The position numbers and the translations under genes were made by a program. The notes beneath the pieces were generated by a model. The model did no database searches. It saw only the letters and a list, made by a program, of their open reading frames with translations, and was not told the DNA's origin. This document shows positions 14,101 to 25,063 of a stretch of 64,000 bases of DNA, one piece after another; the stretch's first letter is position 1, and each line of letters starts with the position of its first letter. The stretch comes from Yponomeuta sedellus (taxonomy: Eukaryota > Arthropoda > Insecta > Lepidoptera > Yponomeutidae): contig OW203721.1 of the NCBI GenBank assembly GCA_934045075.1, positions 16,772,678-16,836,677 of the forward strand, given 5' to 3'.

Positions 14101-17100
14101 GAGCATTATGCGTCTGTCAGATCCAATATGTAGGCGTGAACCAGTGGGGAACATAACAATAATGTTATTCACAAAACATGCATTAGCATAAGCACGTAAA
14201 CAAAAGACACACGCCGGTGACTGGTGTGCTAACTCCATAATTTGTGTGTGCGTGTGTGAATTATTTATGTATTTATGTAGTGCGGCGACGTCATTGACTC
14301 GGAGTAATCAACCGTGCCTCCTACGCTTCTAGATTACACTCTTGTGGGCCGATCAAGGATTCACTTGAGTGAGTAGTCTCACGATTCTGTCAAGATGTCG
14401 ATCACGTGACTTGGACGAGTGTTAAGACACTGAGCTTGGCAAATTTGTCGACATCGGCTTTCATTATAACAACAAAAAATAATAATACGTAATTTATTTT
14501 GCTGTTTTTTTAGGAGCATGCCATAAAGACTATTTGAGTTCTGTTGATTAGATCCCTTGGACAAACGGTCTAGAAATTGAATATGTCTGTAGATTAAGTA
14601 CTTTATGCGTTCAATCCGCGTGTCGGATTCGAAAGCTCAGTTCTAAAAAAATGTACAGGGTGGCTCAATAGGATTAATAAACACTGAAATACAATAAAAA
14701 TATTTTCTCGCTTGGTATAATTTATCTTTGTGGCACTTACATATTACACTCGAAATTATTGCATAAAATATTTTGAAAAATAAAAAGGATAGGGTTCCTT
14801 CGAAAAGGAATCCTTATAGTTATGGTATGTCCTTCCGTCGATTTGTCCGACTAGCTCAGAGACGATTAGTACTCGTACTAGACAGCCGAAATTTGCCTTG
14901 GACATATTAATCATGCAGTTAAAACGGTACCAACAACTTCCCCTAAATTTGGGATGCGATTTTATAATATTATGTTTTTATGCGCAACGGTTTGTTAGAA
15001 TACCCCTTCACGTAAAAATGTAACCCTTATCAATCACCCAGACTTTAATAACTAAGCACCACTTAAAATAAGTCATATTTATTTTATTTTAGACTCTAGG
15101 AAGACTAACAGCTATTACAGGGTGCAATACATAGATAAATAGGACACATTCAAACAATTAAAAGTCTTCACAATTAGTGTCATCTCAGTATTTAAAATTT
15201 AGACTTGTGCACCGTGGGTTCCATGGCATGCCATGTTTTAGTGAGTTCGATTCGCGCTTCGCCATTTTAAATTATTTGTTGTTTCAATGTGTATTAAGTC
15301 CCACCACGTCACACGTCGTTGTAGAGCAAACAAAATATACCTCAAAAAAAAAAGTTTGTTGTACGAATTGTATTATTTTTTAAATTATATTTTATATTAT
15401 TTGTCTGGTAATTGGCCGCAATATATGTCAACATTTCGACTAGCTACCTATCAAGGTTTCAAAAAATGAGTTTTAAATTTAGATTAAAAGGTCGGACGGA
15501 CAGACAGACATTCAGATCTCCGCTGTCTTTGGTAAACCATTGATGTAACTCAATACAACAAAAACAATGTATAATGTTTCAACCTACATGCTGTGCATTA
15601 AGGCAGACGAGTGACGGAATGTGGGTGTTCACCATTATCCAACGATGACCCGTGAAAGAGCAAAAAATTTGTTTTGTCCTGCTATGAGTAGGTACTTATT
15701 ATGTATTAAAACGAACCGAGGTTTTTTGTTCGTTAGCGATTTATTTGTTCATAAATAATATACTGAATTGGAGCATTCATTTAAGTTAGGTCGGTACGTC
15801 TTACCGCCCCCACGTCTGGCTCGACGAATTAGATCAGCAAAAAATATTTCTGACTTTGAACAATGATGTTCCGATTTGAATGTAAATAAATATGCCGTCT
15901 GTAGCCGGCTTTCGTAAACAGTTATATGCTCAATAAATTATTATGACATTATCATAATATCAGTTGTTACCAACACACAAAGAAGCTGCAAAGCGCACTG
16001 CATCAACATAAGCGGATATGTCTGATACAAGGTATCATCATTCAAATACCTTCGGTTGCGAAACCACAAAAAACACAATGTGCAATTTATCCTTTTCTCG
16101 AAATTAACCGACGCAATCATGTCGTTTGGAGTGAACGTTATAATTTGGGCAAAAACCCAGGCAATTTAAGGCTCGACTATCTCCTCGACATACCTCCGTA
16201 GAGTTTCGAGAACATTGGCTCTTCAAGAACGTCTCGGAATATGTGTGTCATAACGAGAAACGATTTGGCAAGAAGCTCTTGTTCCTTGTGAGAACCAATA
16301 TTGGGTGGAATTATTCATTATTTGTTTATTGCTTAAGCCTGACACCTGCACGTCTTTCGTTTATGAGTTCGTTTACTCCAAGTTGACCCAACTCAAAATT
16401 TTGTGTATTCGATCTGATTAAATTCCAAACAATGTCTTATGTTTGATCTGACTTAAATTCCATAAATATCTTATTAATAAAATAAGTTCGTTGTGACTAA
16501 GGCTTTCTTAAGTATTTCTTAATGATTCGCAATATTCATACATAGTTATATATTAAAAGGTACCAATCGCGATTATTTATTAGGTAAGGAGGAAGGGTCT
16601 CTAAGATATTCACCTGTCTACAATGGGACTTACATAACATGACATGATTTAGCAAAATCAGAATCTGTTTTTCAGCACGTATATACTAATACTACTTAAG
16701 TTATCGTCAAATCGCGAGTATTCATTTACTTTAATTGCAGACGTCTCGGCAACGTAGTTGTCAATTGTCAATACTTATCAATTTATTTACATTATTTTTC
16801 ATACAAACAATTCGAAAACCGGATGCAGTCTATTGGTATAAAAATTTAACCGTAAAAAGTTAAAATTTAATTGTGAATTATAAAAGAAACGATTATTAGG
16901 TTTTGCGGTGCCTATTTTTTGTTTTGTAAATTTTTTAAATGCTTTTTTTACTTACATTTTAGTTTTTAAGTAAATATATGTTACTGCCTTTTATGCCAAG
17001 ATGCAAGTGCAATAAGTACTTCATAGAAGTTATAATGTTAAGATTATAATCGGAGTAAAACAATATTTAATGTTTACAAACACAATAGTTTAAAAAAATA

Positions 17101-17699
17101 TTTGGTTACTTTGATGTACTTGGTAGCTATTGGAAGAGTGCATGGACAGTTAACGGGCCCTTACATTTCTACATCCTATCATTGTCTTGGTATAAATCTA
17201 CAGAAAACGCCGCTGGTTGTGCAATTAAATACATAGGCACGTAAGATTTTTCTGATCTGAAACTATATTGTACAATTGTTTGTTTTCTTTCAATAAATAA
17301 AAATAAAATAAGTATAATTCTGTTACTTAGTGCCTTGCATGCTGTGTAAACTAATCTGGGTTGCAGCCTCGTAGACCCAAGACTACTGCAACCCAGCATG
17401 TAATTCTTATAGCTGTAACCTAAGTGGGTTCTAAGCTGTAACTTTGTCTATTAAATAAAGTAAAATTAATAAATATACCTACGAGTATTTCACCTCAGAT
17501 CAATGATCTGAGTATTTCACCAATAACTTTACTCACCTGTCTCCGGATCATGACGTGGGAGACTCGGCTGCGCACACGCACGCTGAGCACGAAGTCGCCG
17601 GGGTGCGCCTTCGACTCCCGCACCAGAAAAGACCCGTTCTTGCCCTTCTCCATCATCAGGCTCTCGGCCTCCTTGGCCGACATGCTGCCGTGGAACCAC
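2003..17699 (-). CDS. csw: Corkscrew/SHP-type tyrosine phosphatase, eight exons, 3' end outside window
   Basis: Multi-exon gene reading from 17699 down to 2003. Exons: 17537-17699, 9502-9678, 6616-6766, 4817-4963, 3559-3690, 2920-3047, 2282-2446, 2003-2113. Every junction has AG/GT sites, and the phases join into one open frame of 391 residues. Domain order is a C-type SH2 ([20 protein letters not shown]), a linker, then the PTP domain ([32 protein letters not shown]). Proteins of this family are cytoplasmic phosphatases that act downstream of receptor tyrosine kinases; the SH2 domains bind phosphotyrosine and gate the PTP. The active-site HCSAG(I)GRTG exon is not in the window, so the 3' end lies beyond position 1. 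A full N-terminal SH2 was not found. The sequence is more diverged from vertebrate SHP2 than I would expect of a strict csw orthologue, so a paralogue is possible. Confidence 0.85.
2282..2446 (-). CDS. csw: csw-like exon: PTP core, KCERYWP motif
   Basis: 165 nt, 55 codons, phase 0 at both ends. It begins [11 protein letters not shown], continues DYLVREF, and ends TIYQYQFT, equivalent to SHP 'KCVKYWP...VWQYHF'. Acceptor is gttttacag, donor gtacgt. Confidence 0.92.
2920..3047 (-). CDS. csw: csw-like exon: PTP core, YIATQGCL motif
   Basis: 128 nt (2 + 42 codons). It contains [28 protein letters not shown] and EYEKGK, strongly matching the SHP catalytic domain. Acceptor is ttatgttctag, donor gtaggc. 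Confidence 0.92.
3559..3690 (-). CDS. csw: csw-like exon: PTP-domain insert
   Basis: 132 nt (2 + 43 codons + 1). It encodes [18 protein letters not shown] and onward to [12 protein letters not shown] do not recognise the sequence. It is called because, without it, joining the flanking exons makes a stop codon at the junction; with it, the frame is open throughout. Acceptor is cgttgcag, donor gtaatt. Together with the end of the previous exon it makes an insert of about 72 residues between YINAS and YIATQ. Confidence 0.75.
3745..3905 (-). mobile_element. Degraded tRNA-derived SINE, fourth family
   Basis: Minus-strand head gacggcctggttgatctagc, B box ggttcgattccca, then catttatttgtacaagtgg. 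It lies in the csw-like intron between the insert exon and the upstream PTP exon. Confidence 0.5.
4817..4963 (-). CDS. csw: csw-like exon: PTP substrate-loop region and start of Ser-rich insert
   Basis: 147 nt (2 + 48 codons + 1). It encodes DQTRVVL, then [10 protein letters not shown], the phosphotyrosine-loop region of PTPs. It then runs into a serine-rich stretch, [18 protein letters not shown], absent from vertebrate SHPs but resembling the insert of Drosophila Corkscrew. Donor is gtaagt. Confidence 0.85.
6616..6766 (-). CDS. csw: csw-like exon: SH2-PTP linker and start of PTP
   Basis: 151 nt: 50 codons plus one base. It encodes [20 protein letters not shown] and later [13 protein letters not shown], equivalent to the SHP segment 'GFWEEFE...KNRYKNILP'. 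The usual WEEFE is changed to DAEFQ. Acceptor is gttcgacag, donor gtaagt. The leftover base joins 'at' of the next exon to give Tyr. Confidence 0.85.
8519..8640 (+). mobile_element. tRNA-derived SINE copy, rearranged 5' end
   Basis: Head and tail as in the family, but preceded by aatgcactaacccgtgct, which is the reverse complement of the family's own 3' tail. It is a partial inverted duplication. Confidence 0.7.
9277..9308. repeat. AT-dinucleotide palindrome
   Basis: caatttgg, (at)n, ccaaattg: a 32-bp palindrome around an AT repeat in the csw-like intron. Confidence 0.7.
9502..9678 (-). CDS. csw: csw-like exon: end of C-terminal SH2 domain
   Basis: 177 nt, 59 codons, phase 0 at both ends. 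It begins [15 protein letters not shown], continues [12 protein letters not shown] and LRLLQP, and ends KLREMQ, matching the second half of a SHP C-SH2 domain and the start of the linker. Acceptor is ttctaacag, donor gtattg. An LINE 3' fragment lies 70 bp upstream in the intron. Confidence 0.9.
9750..9905 (-). mobile_element. RTE-like LINE 3' fragment
   Basis: On the minus strand it encodes [20 protein letters not shown], then [13 protein letters not shown] and a stop: the usual C-terminus of moth RTE-type reverse transcriptases. 5' truncated; 70 bp from a csw-like exon. Confidence 0.65.
10361..10478 (+). mobile_element. tRNA-derived SINE copy
   Basis: Contains gcccattggctcagttgg, cacggatagcc, gtcgcgggtt and tttttagcctctaaatagg. 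Shares a further 45 bp upstream (agagaatattgtaaagaggt) with the copy at 18147. Confidence 0.75.
10625..11150. repeat. Abundant lepidopteran interspersed repeat ('agggttccgtacc' family)
   Basis: Starts agggttccgtacctcaaaag, has gtccgtccgtccgtctgtc, and ends cggtgcgcgagtctgactcg cacttggccgg. Partial copies: 14790-14990, 22590-22690, 42527-43060, and reversed at 45470-45600. High-copy in moths; class unsettled. Confidence 0.6.
11200..17160. other. Long intron of the csw-like gene, mostly featureless
   Basis: AT-rich, with no ORF of coding character apart from the THAP fragment (12188-12271), a short CG-rich patch (13263-13282), a degraded SINE body (13850-13940) and a partial repeat copy (14790-14990). 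I recognise nothing else. Confidence 0.5.
12188..12271 (+). pseudogene. THAP-domain fragment
   Basis: ATG opens [18 protein letters not shown], then IHLFSLK and a stop. An MPSC start followed by a second Cys five residues later and a HxF motif is characteristic of THAP zinc fingers, found in host regulators and P-element transposases. The downstream Cys and His ligands are missing in frame. Probably a transposon remnant in the csw-like intron. Confidence 0.4.
17537..17699 (-). CDS. csw: csw-like exon: first part of C-terminal SH2 domain
   Basis: 163 nt: one leading base, then 54 codons from [12 protein letters not shown] to [15 protein letters not shown] with the phosphate-binding Arg and [10 protein letters not shown] are intact. 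Acceptor is tatccccag, donor gtgagt. As I recall, both boundaries match those of vertebrate PTPN11 (before WFHG, and after the VMIRxQ motif), which supports the exon ends. The intron to the next exon is 7.9 kb. A repeat copy lies just upstream (17770-17975). Confidence 0.92.
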
Positions 17700-17769
17700 C
17701 TGGGGATACGTGCGGTGTTATGAGAAATAGGGTGGAGCGAGAAGTCGATATAGATCAATATCAACCCAA

Positions 17770-17975
17770 TGTCAGGAGTACGGGTCTCTTCCTGCATCGC
17801 AGGAAGGTTAGGCCATACTCCACCACGGGGGCCAAGTCCGGGTTGGTGGAGGATTGTAAGACAGTGACGGCCCTTACTATCAGAAGTTATCAAGCCTCCC
17901 ATAAGACCTCTGACATGGCTGCCATTACATGAAGGCCGGGACCAACAGCTTAATGTGCCTTGCGGAGCACGGAAG
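17770..17975 (-). mobile_element. 5S-type SINE tail beside csw-like SH2 exon
   Basis: Reverse complement of the same tail (gggggccaagtccgggttgg, cataagacctctgacatgg), starting about 70 bp upstream of the SH2 exon. Confidence 0.55.
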
Positions 17976-18146
17976 CGATCGGAAAAAAGCATGTAAGTGT
18001 AACAAACTTAAAATTTTACCAACTCTATAAATACACCTAAGTAGGTACACGGGGTTGCAAGTGATGCAAATTACTTCAGCCAGATGTCGCTGCATGTACG
18101 TAATACAGAGAATATTGTAAAGAGGTTCGAAATTTCACTGATGCCG

Positions 18147-18262
18147 GTGAGTCGCCCATTAGCTCAGTTGGAAAGAGCGCTGGCACGGATAGCCAGAGGT
18201 CGCGGGTTCGAATCCCGGCATGGGTGGAATTTTTAGCCTCTAAATAGGTTTTTTAAAACTCT
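18147..18262 (+). mobile_element. tRNA-derived SINE copy
   Basis: Contains gcccattagctcagttgg, B box ggttcgaatcc and the family tail. It shares its upstream flank (from 18103) with 10317, so either the element is longer than the reference or the flank was co-duplicated. Confidence 0.75.
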
Positions 18263-18304
18263 ATAAATATTTTATATAACTTTGTAACTTTCTGGAAATT
18301 TGAT

Positions 18305-18420
18305 TATTAGTTGATATCAAAGGACAAGATCAAAAGTACCCGAAAACGAAAGAGGTCTGTCAGGACAGTGGCAAGTGGCAAATCGTGGTATCTACTCGTA
18401 CTTAGCCCTCTGAAATACAG
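18305..18420 (+). mobile_element. Non-LTR retrotransposon tail fragment
   Basis: Shares caaaagtacccg, ctgtcaggacagtggcaag and the following 'tacagg(t/c)gtgag' with the fragment at 228-420, with internal deletion. Confidence 0.4.
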
Positions 18421-19149
18421 GTGTGAGTTTGGTGTAAAGTTCAGGTGAAGAAAAAATATGTTGGTAAAATTGCAAAATATGTGACGTCACATCATGGGGA
18501 TCACACGAATGTGACCACCTTGGTCAAGGTGGGAGGCTTCGATCAAATGAAAACATTGTGCAATAGAGAAAGATAAATTGCAGTTCCTAAATTAAAACAA
18601 TTGCTTGATATAAACTTGAGGCTTAGCTAAGCAAGCTGATTCAATGGGTAATTGATGCCGATATTTACATCGGCTGTTATATGTTGCGTCTAGTCACTGT
18701 AGTACTTTGATTAAGCAGGCATGTTGTGAAATAAGGAAGTCAGCATATTGTTATAAAAGTTTAGGTAGGGCTATAAAATCTTCACAAACATTTGGCGGAC
18801 TTGCTACTGTAAAGTTACTTTACAAATACGTAATATTTAAGGTGCAATGTACCTTAACGTGCAAAACAACAAAGTATATAAACAAAGTAGTTAGAGGAAC
18901 ACAATGTTTGTTTATATAATTTTGTGCTTCGTCAGTTCGGCCTTTCATAGCTACTAAACGGTCGCACTTAGCGAGCACCGGCGAAGCAAATCGGACTCCA
19001 ATAGAGACATAATCGATTTTAGTTCCTCATCTTATTACCGTCGGCTTCGTAGGAAATGGAACAAAATAACGATTCAACGAGAGCGCCATCTCAGGACGAA
19101 GGTAATTTGTTCCTTTTGCAGAAACAGTTCAACTCTGTTGACACTTTTA

Positions 19150-19221
19150 AATGTTTTTCACTTCACTTCCCTTTTTTTATGTAGCCCATAATCGTTCCAC
19201 TGCAGGGCACAAGCCTCTCTC

Positions 19222-19254
<33 letters not shown>

Positions 19255-19445
19255 GGGCTTAATTACCACGCGTGCACACAGCGGATGGCCAATTTCAAAC
19301 GTTGATGTATTTGAAAACATCAGGTTTTCTCACGATATTTTCCTTCACAGTTAGCGAAAAGGCTACGGTGGCCCAGTGGGTAGAACAATAGACTCGAAAG
19401 CGAGACACCCAGGTTCGATTCCCAGTGCGGGCATGTACAATGACT
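19150..19445 (+). mobile_element. SINE (third-family relative) with (GA)n body
   Basis: Body cactgcagggcacaagcc, a (ga)n run at 19218-19257, aattaccacgcgtg, ttttccttcacagttagcg, then a tRNA-like head ggctacggtggcccagtggg with B box ggttcgattccc. Similar bodies occur at 13850-13940 and 29205-29340. Confidence 0.5.
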
Positions 19446-20466
19446 TTTTTTTCTAACGTTGAAACTATTCTCATTTAAATGATTAGATAGGAAATACGTT
19501 TCGACGATAGGTACAGTGCTACACAAGAAATAAGTCTCGCGGATGAACCTGCGCAGATGAACAAATTTTGGATGTGCGGTAAGTTGATCGACCAATCAGA
19601 TAGTTTCATTTTATGGCAGGCCGCGCGCCTTTGTTGCTATTGGTTGATTCAACGTCATCGATGCAGGTGACTATTAGTTTGGCAATATTGGCGTGAGCGA
19701 AACAGGTAGCGCTACTGCGGCAATCAATTCTGCACCTTAACCGTATCGGTTACAGATCATGTTGAATGTACTTATAGCTTCGGGTACTTTCGTTACACTT
19801 CTTCCTAGTCTGCGCGAACGTAGATTCCCGAAGGGACTTTTATGATGTGTAGTACTGTACGTACTCGTAAACGTGCTATATGTATATGGGACTGAAAGGA
19901 CTAAGTTGGTGTAAAAAGTCCACCATAGAGCTCAACACACATTTTATTATTTTTCGTTTTATAGCGCGGATTAAATAAATTGTAATTAGAAAGGTTTTTT
20001 ATGTAATTTTTTCTACATACCCTTCAAACACTCTCTATGTAACGTCTTCTCACTATGATTTCCTTTGCCGTTAGCGAGTGGTATTGCTATTATAACTTCA
20101 CAAATGTGCGTACGCTTAGAAAACAAAGTAATTGGTATGATACGATACAATATTGGTGCATTCGAACCCACGACCTTCCGAATGTGAGGCCAGCGTCTAC
20201 CGCTCCGCTACTACCGCTTTCAATGTTATGTAAGCCAAAGGCCACACGAAGAGGCACGGAAAAGACGCGCATAAGATTTTTTACTCAAAATGTTCTGAAG
20301 CGGGACGAAGCCCACGCAGAAGGGATGGGGCGAGGGCGTGAGCTCTATACAACGAGACGTGTCCTTTGCGCGCCCTCGGTCCACGTTATTTCAATCCCCT
20401 GGAAATAAATACGCGGGCCCGGAAAGCTTGTGGTGGAAGGAGCCCTACCGTATATAAAGTCTGCAG

Positions 20467-21050
20467 ATGGTTTGTTTGTCTGTTTGTCTGTCTGTTTGTC
20501 TGTTTGTCTGTTTGTCTGTTTGTCTGTTTGTCTGTTTGTCTGTTTGTCTGTTTGTCTGTTTGTCTGTTTGTCTGTTTGTCTGTTTGTCTGTTTGTCTGTT
20601 TGTCTGTTTGTCTGTTTGTCTGTTTGTCTGTTTGTCTGTTTGTCTGTTTGTCTGTTTGTCTGTTTGTCTGTTTGTCTGTTTGTCTGTTTGTCTGTTTGTC
20701 TGTTTGTCTGTTTGTCTGTTTGTCTGTTTGTCTGTTTGTCTGTTTGTCTGTTTGTCTGTTTGTCTGTTTGTCTGTTTGTCTGTTTGTCTGTTTGTCTGTT
20801 TGTCTGTTTGTCTGTTTGTCTGTTTGTCTGTTTGTCTGTTTGTCTGTTTGTCTGTTTGTCTGTTTGTCTGTTTGTCTGTTTGTCTGTTTGTCTGTTTGTC
20901 TGTTTGTCTGTTTGTCTGTTTGTCTGTTTGTCTGTTTGTCTGTTTGTCTGTTTGTCTGTTTGTCTGTTTGTCTGTTTGTCTGTTTGTCTGTTTGTCTGTT
21001 TGTCTGTTTGTCTGTTTGTCTGTTTGTCTGTTTGTCTGTCTATCTGTTTG
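20467..21050 (+). repeat. 8-bp tandem repeat (tgtttgtc)n, about 70 units
   Basis: Almost uninterrupted tandem array of tgtttgtc, with a slightly irregular start and end (ctgtctatctg). It is open in all plus frames, giving LFVCLSVC-type repeats that are artefacts of an 8-bp unit lacking stops, not a protein. Confidence 0.95.
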
Positions 21051-23319
21051 TCAAACAGACATTCATAAATAAAATACTACTGACTAAGTTACAGTTAATT
21101 TTATAGAATAATATTTTTTTAGATTAGAAATGGAGTGCTCTTTCAATTTTCTTCGGAACAGTGTTTCGGATGGTTGTGTGCTTGATGTTTTTGCCATGAT
21201 TTAGTTACGTACGTTCCACCATTACACATAATGGAAAAATAGCTACCTCAACCTACCTCCCATCGTGAGAAATGAATAATATCGCCTTTTGTTGCACAAT
21301 TGATAGGCTCTTACTCAATACTTGGTGCTGGCACAGAGGAAAGTGGTAGAGTAGATATTACGGTTAAATTGATTTCATTCAGCGTCTGTCTTTGTGTAAG
21401 GCAATGTTTTTTTTTTATAATTTTCTCTAGAAAGAAAAACTAAAACTAAATAGAATGAAATATATATAAGTACATACATAAACTAACTCTTGTATTCCAA
21501 AAGTGTAGACACCGGGATAAATAATCCAGACAAACCTCTAACGTCAAAATACATTAGCCTTTTTCGGGTAAGTACCTACTTTTTTGTACATACTATTTCG
21601 TGGACGTCCATCCGTCTATTTCGCCCCTTCTTCTTCACAAACACGGTTACGGGTGCTCCACTAATCCCACAGCAAATTGCCACGAGGAAGATTTGTTGAA
21701 TTTTGGTAGCTTTGGCATAGTCAGGAGTTATGGATTCGAGGTATCTAGGTATGTTTTTTCAAATTGCAATACCTATTTGTCTTGCAAAGTGCCAAACGTA
21801 ACGGAGCACTCTAATATTTAAATGATGGTCGACTGTATACTCCGATTACAACCCTCTTTTATGCAAGTTTTCTCTTGCCTTTTTATTAGGGTTCTGCACC
21901 AGAAGAGCGCAAACAAGACTCTATTAATTAATAGAGATAATATTAATATGTCTACGACGTCTCATTGTATGACCGTCTGATCTATCAAGAAGCTTCTCTT
22001 AAACTCTAACAGATACAAAGTATTTTTTTTCTTATAATATGTATTGAATATGCACAAATAATAAAATAGAAAAAAAGGTCCTAATACATGAAACTCGTTG
22101 ACTGTAGGTTTCGGTTTTGCTCTCCATACATGTGTCAAATAAGGTACAAATTTAGTATATTTTTTATAGTATATACTAAACGCAACAAATAATAAAAACA
22201 GGCCAAGTAAATAATGCACTCCTAACTCACACACATTTTTGCTAATTAATAGTTGACACAACACCTGAAAATCACTTCCAATATGCAAAAGTTCAATATA
22301 TATCTGAACGTTATTAAAAAATATATTTTAAAAATATATTATATTCCAATTGAGCGTCACGCTTACGTTGTGCTCAAAACGCAAAAATAAAACTGTGAAT
22401 TTGACACCATCGAAAATGTACACCCACTCAATTCCGTCGCTATAACCTGGCTTTTCGCCACCCAAACGGTACTAGAAACGGTACGAGGACGGTTTTCTAT
22501 GTAAAGACCGATTTTCTGTACATTTTTCAACAGTGTAATTTTCAAACTTTAATGAGTCAGTGGCCAACTCTAATGACCCAGTGCTATAAGTCTATAACGT
22601 CGCTATGGATACAGACGGTTTTCAGGGTTCACGTGTACGGAACCGGCGGTGCGCGGGTCCGACCAGGTATTGGCCGATTTTTACATAACTATCGCGTAAA
22701 AAGTTCGCTCGCAGCTCGTGACGAGATATCGCGGGACCGGTCCCACGGCATGCTGCATGTCTTGTGAAACCCACTCAACTACTCTCAGAACTAGCCAACA
22801 GACCACCAACCATACTTGATAATGCACTTAATGACTAGATGGGAGTAGAATGTAAAATTCACTTATGCTTATTTTAAGACTATAAAATTAGGGATATCAC
22901 TAAGCGGTGAACTTTAGAATTTTGCTTTCTATAAGCGATACATTCGAGACGTACTAAATTCTGTAGTAGGTAAATGTTATAGTATTTCCTTAATTACATA
23001 CTAACAATGTTTTTTGTAATACAACAACAGATGATACGTCAAAAGATACATAAACGTGGAATTTATTTTGTTTACGTTTCTGTATGTCTTCTACAGTATA
23101 AAAGCAACGTAACTCCAATCTAAGTAAGACGCAAGTACCCCGTAAAAGCAATACCACTTGCTGACAGTGAAAGAATAGCTACATCTTGAAAATCCAGTGT
23201 CTTAAGATGTTGGAGCCAACCGCAATACGCCATGATACGTTTGTGAGTTGGATCCGTTGGGTCCAGTTTGAATGTACGTACTTTGTTAAAAAAGACCTAT
23301 TTAGAAGCCGCGATCTTAG

Positions 23320-23412
23320 GCAGAGGTCGCGGGTTCGAATTCCGGCAAGGGTGGAATTTTTAGCCTCTAAATAGGTTTTTAAAATTGTCCTTAGCACGGG
23401 TTAGTGCAATCA
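23320..23412 (+). mobile_element. tRNA-derived SINE fragment
   Basis: Begins in the head (gaggtcgcgggttcgaat) and continues through the family tail to cacgggttagtgca; 5' part missing. Confidence 0.65.
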
Positions 23413-23516
23413 TGTACTTATATTATTATTAGCATCAAAACTAAAAAACGGTGACAGTATTGGCATCAATATTAAAAAAACTTGTCACCCCAACACAAAG
23501 ATCGTGAGAAAACGAT

Positions 23517-24500
23517 TATATTAAGACGCTTCGGGGTGCTAATTAGCGCTACCAATGGGAAAAAAATCATAACAAGGTTTATAATACGTTTTTATCTAAA
23601 AGTGAACATAAAAAATCCTAACAACTGCGACAGCTATTTTCAAAACCTTCAGTCTAGACCCTACTCGTATGATCAAAAATATAGGACTTTAATCGATCGG
23701 AACATTTTAAAAACGGAATTTTTTAGCAGAAATCGATTATAGTCCTATGATATAAATACTGAATTCTAGGCTAGGTATATGTTCTAAAAATAGTTATCAC
23801 AGATATTAAGGTGTTTAATGCTCACTTTCTGAAAAAAACGTATTATAAAATAGGTTATAGGATTCGTAACGAATGCATCCGACAGAGAACCAAAGTTATC
23901 GACATAGCTCAGAGAATCAGCAAGCTGAAGTGGCAGTGGGCTGGCCATATCTCGCGTAGAACCGACAACCGTTGGAGTAAACGTGTTCTTGAGTGGAGAC
24001 CGCGACTCGGCAAACGTAGTGTAGGATGCCTTCCGACCAGGTGGGATGACGATCTGCGAAAAACTGCCGGCAGATGCTGAATGCGGCAAACAGAAGACAG
24101 GGCGCTATGGCGCTCATAAGGGGAGGGCTATGTACAGCAGTGGACTACATAATATAGCCTGAAGAAAAAGAAAACAGAATTGCTAGCGCTAGTAAGCGCC
24201 CCTAAGCGCCTTAATAAGCCTACGACCTATTCCCAGACTTAACAAACATTAATAAAAAATCGTTGTTAAACTGTGACAACTATTTTTAGAACCTACAGTC
24301 TAGGACCTAGGATCAACAGTCTAGAACTTTAATTTCCGCTACAAACGGCCGTTTTTGGCGGAAATTTATTAAAGTTCTTGGTTGTTGATTCTAGGTTCTA
24401 CACTGTAGGTTCATTTTTAGATGAAAACGTATTATAAAGCAAGTCATTATTTTTTTTCCATTGGTGGTGTTAGTTGGCACCATGAAGTGGCTTAAGTGTT
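23517..24500. mobile_element. Foldback MITE, copy 2, split by an LINE fragment
   Basis: The left half starts ttaagacgcttcggggtgc and runs to about 23870. An RTE-like LINE 3' end (23875-24165) interrupts it. A second foldback unit follows, with gcgccccta / agcgcctta near 24195 and central acggccgtttttgg near 24350, ending near 24500. Confidence 0.6.
23875..24165 (+). mobile_element. RTE-like LINE 3' fragment with internal stops
   Basis: Encodes ISKLKWQWAGHISRRTDNRW, SKRVLEWRPRLGKRSVG and TRWDDDLRKTAGRC, then a stop, then DRALWRS and GEGYVQQWTT. Nested in a foldback MITE. Confidence 0.75.
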
Positions 24501-24719
24501 TGCGTTTGAATTCGCCAACTTGAGGGGGCCTTTCATAATCTCTTTCGGTACGCAGGCTTGTGGATTTCAGTGGACCTTGTGACGCCTGTGCCTACACCCT
24601 TCGGCACGCTCTATGATGCGGCTCTAGTGTGTTTATTCCTGTTTCATATTCAATCAATTAGCAAATGCACATCCACTGTGCCACTGGCCTCCTACAAAAT
24701 AATTTCATTTATATAACCG

Positions 24720-24781
24720 CATACACACACACACACCCACATACACACACACAAACAAACAAACATACACACACACACAAT
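24720..24781. repeat. (CA)n-type microsatellite
   Basis: Compound run of acacacac with acatac and aaacaaac interruptions. Confidence 0.85.
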
Positions 24782-24887
24782 TGCATAGAACTCAACCACG
24801 TTTATAGAATAACCTAAGTTACTCTATAAACATGATTGATTGTTAAGCAGCAAGCTTTTCTGTTTTTGCTTTCTTTAACATTTTATT

Positions 24888-25063
24888 AATTTAAAAACCT
24901 ATTTAGAGGCTAAAAATTTCACCCATGCCGGGATTCGAACCCGCAACCTCTGGCTATCCGTACCAGCGCTCTACCAATTGAGCGCTGGTACGGATAGCCA
25001 GAGGTTGCGGGTTCGAATCCCGGCATGGGTGAAATTTTTAGCCTCTAAATAGGTTTTTAAATT
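24888..25063. repeat. Head-to-head SINE pair: perfect inverted repeat
   Basis: Two SINE copies face each other, forming an inverted repeat with 84-bp arms (24888-24971 and 24980-25063) that I read as perfectly complementary around an 8-nt centre (taccaatt). The right unit's tail continues to about 25100. Confidence 0.88.

Noticed and set aside
17555..17932. Plus-strand 125-codon frame over the SH2 exon
   Set aside because: Antisense of the SH2 exon fused to a reversed SINE tail; no similarity to proteins.
20366..21106. Three overlapping plus-strand frames encoding Cys-rich LFVCLSVC repeats
   Set aside because: They are translations of an 8-bp microsatellite with no stop codons; all three frames are open equally.
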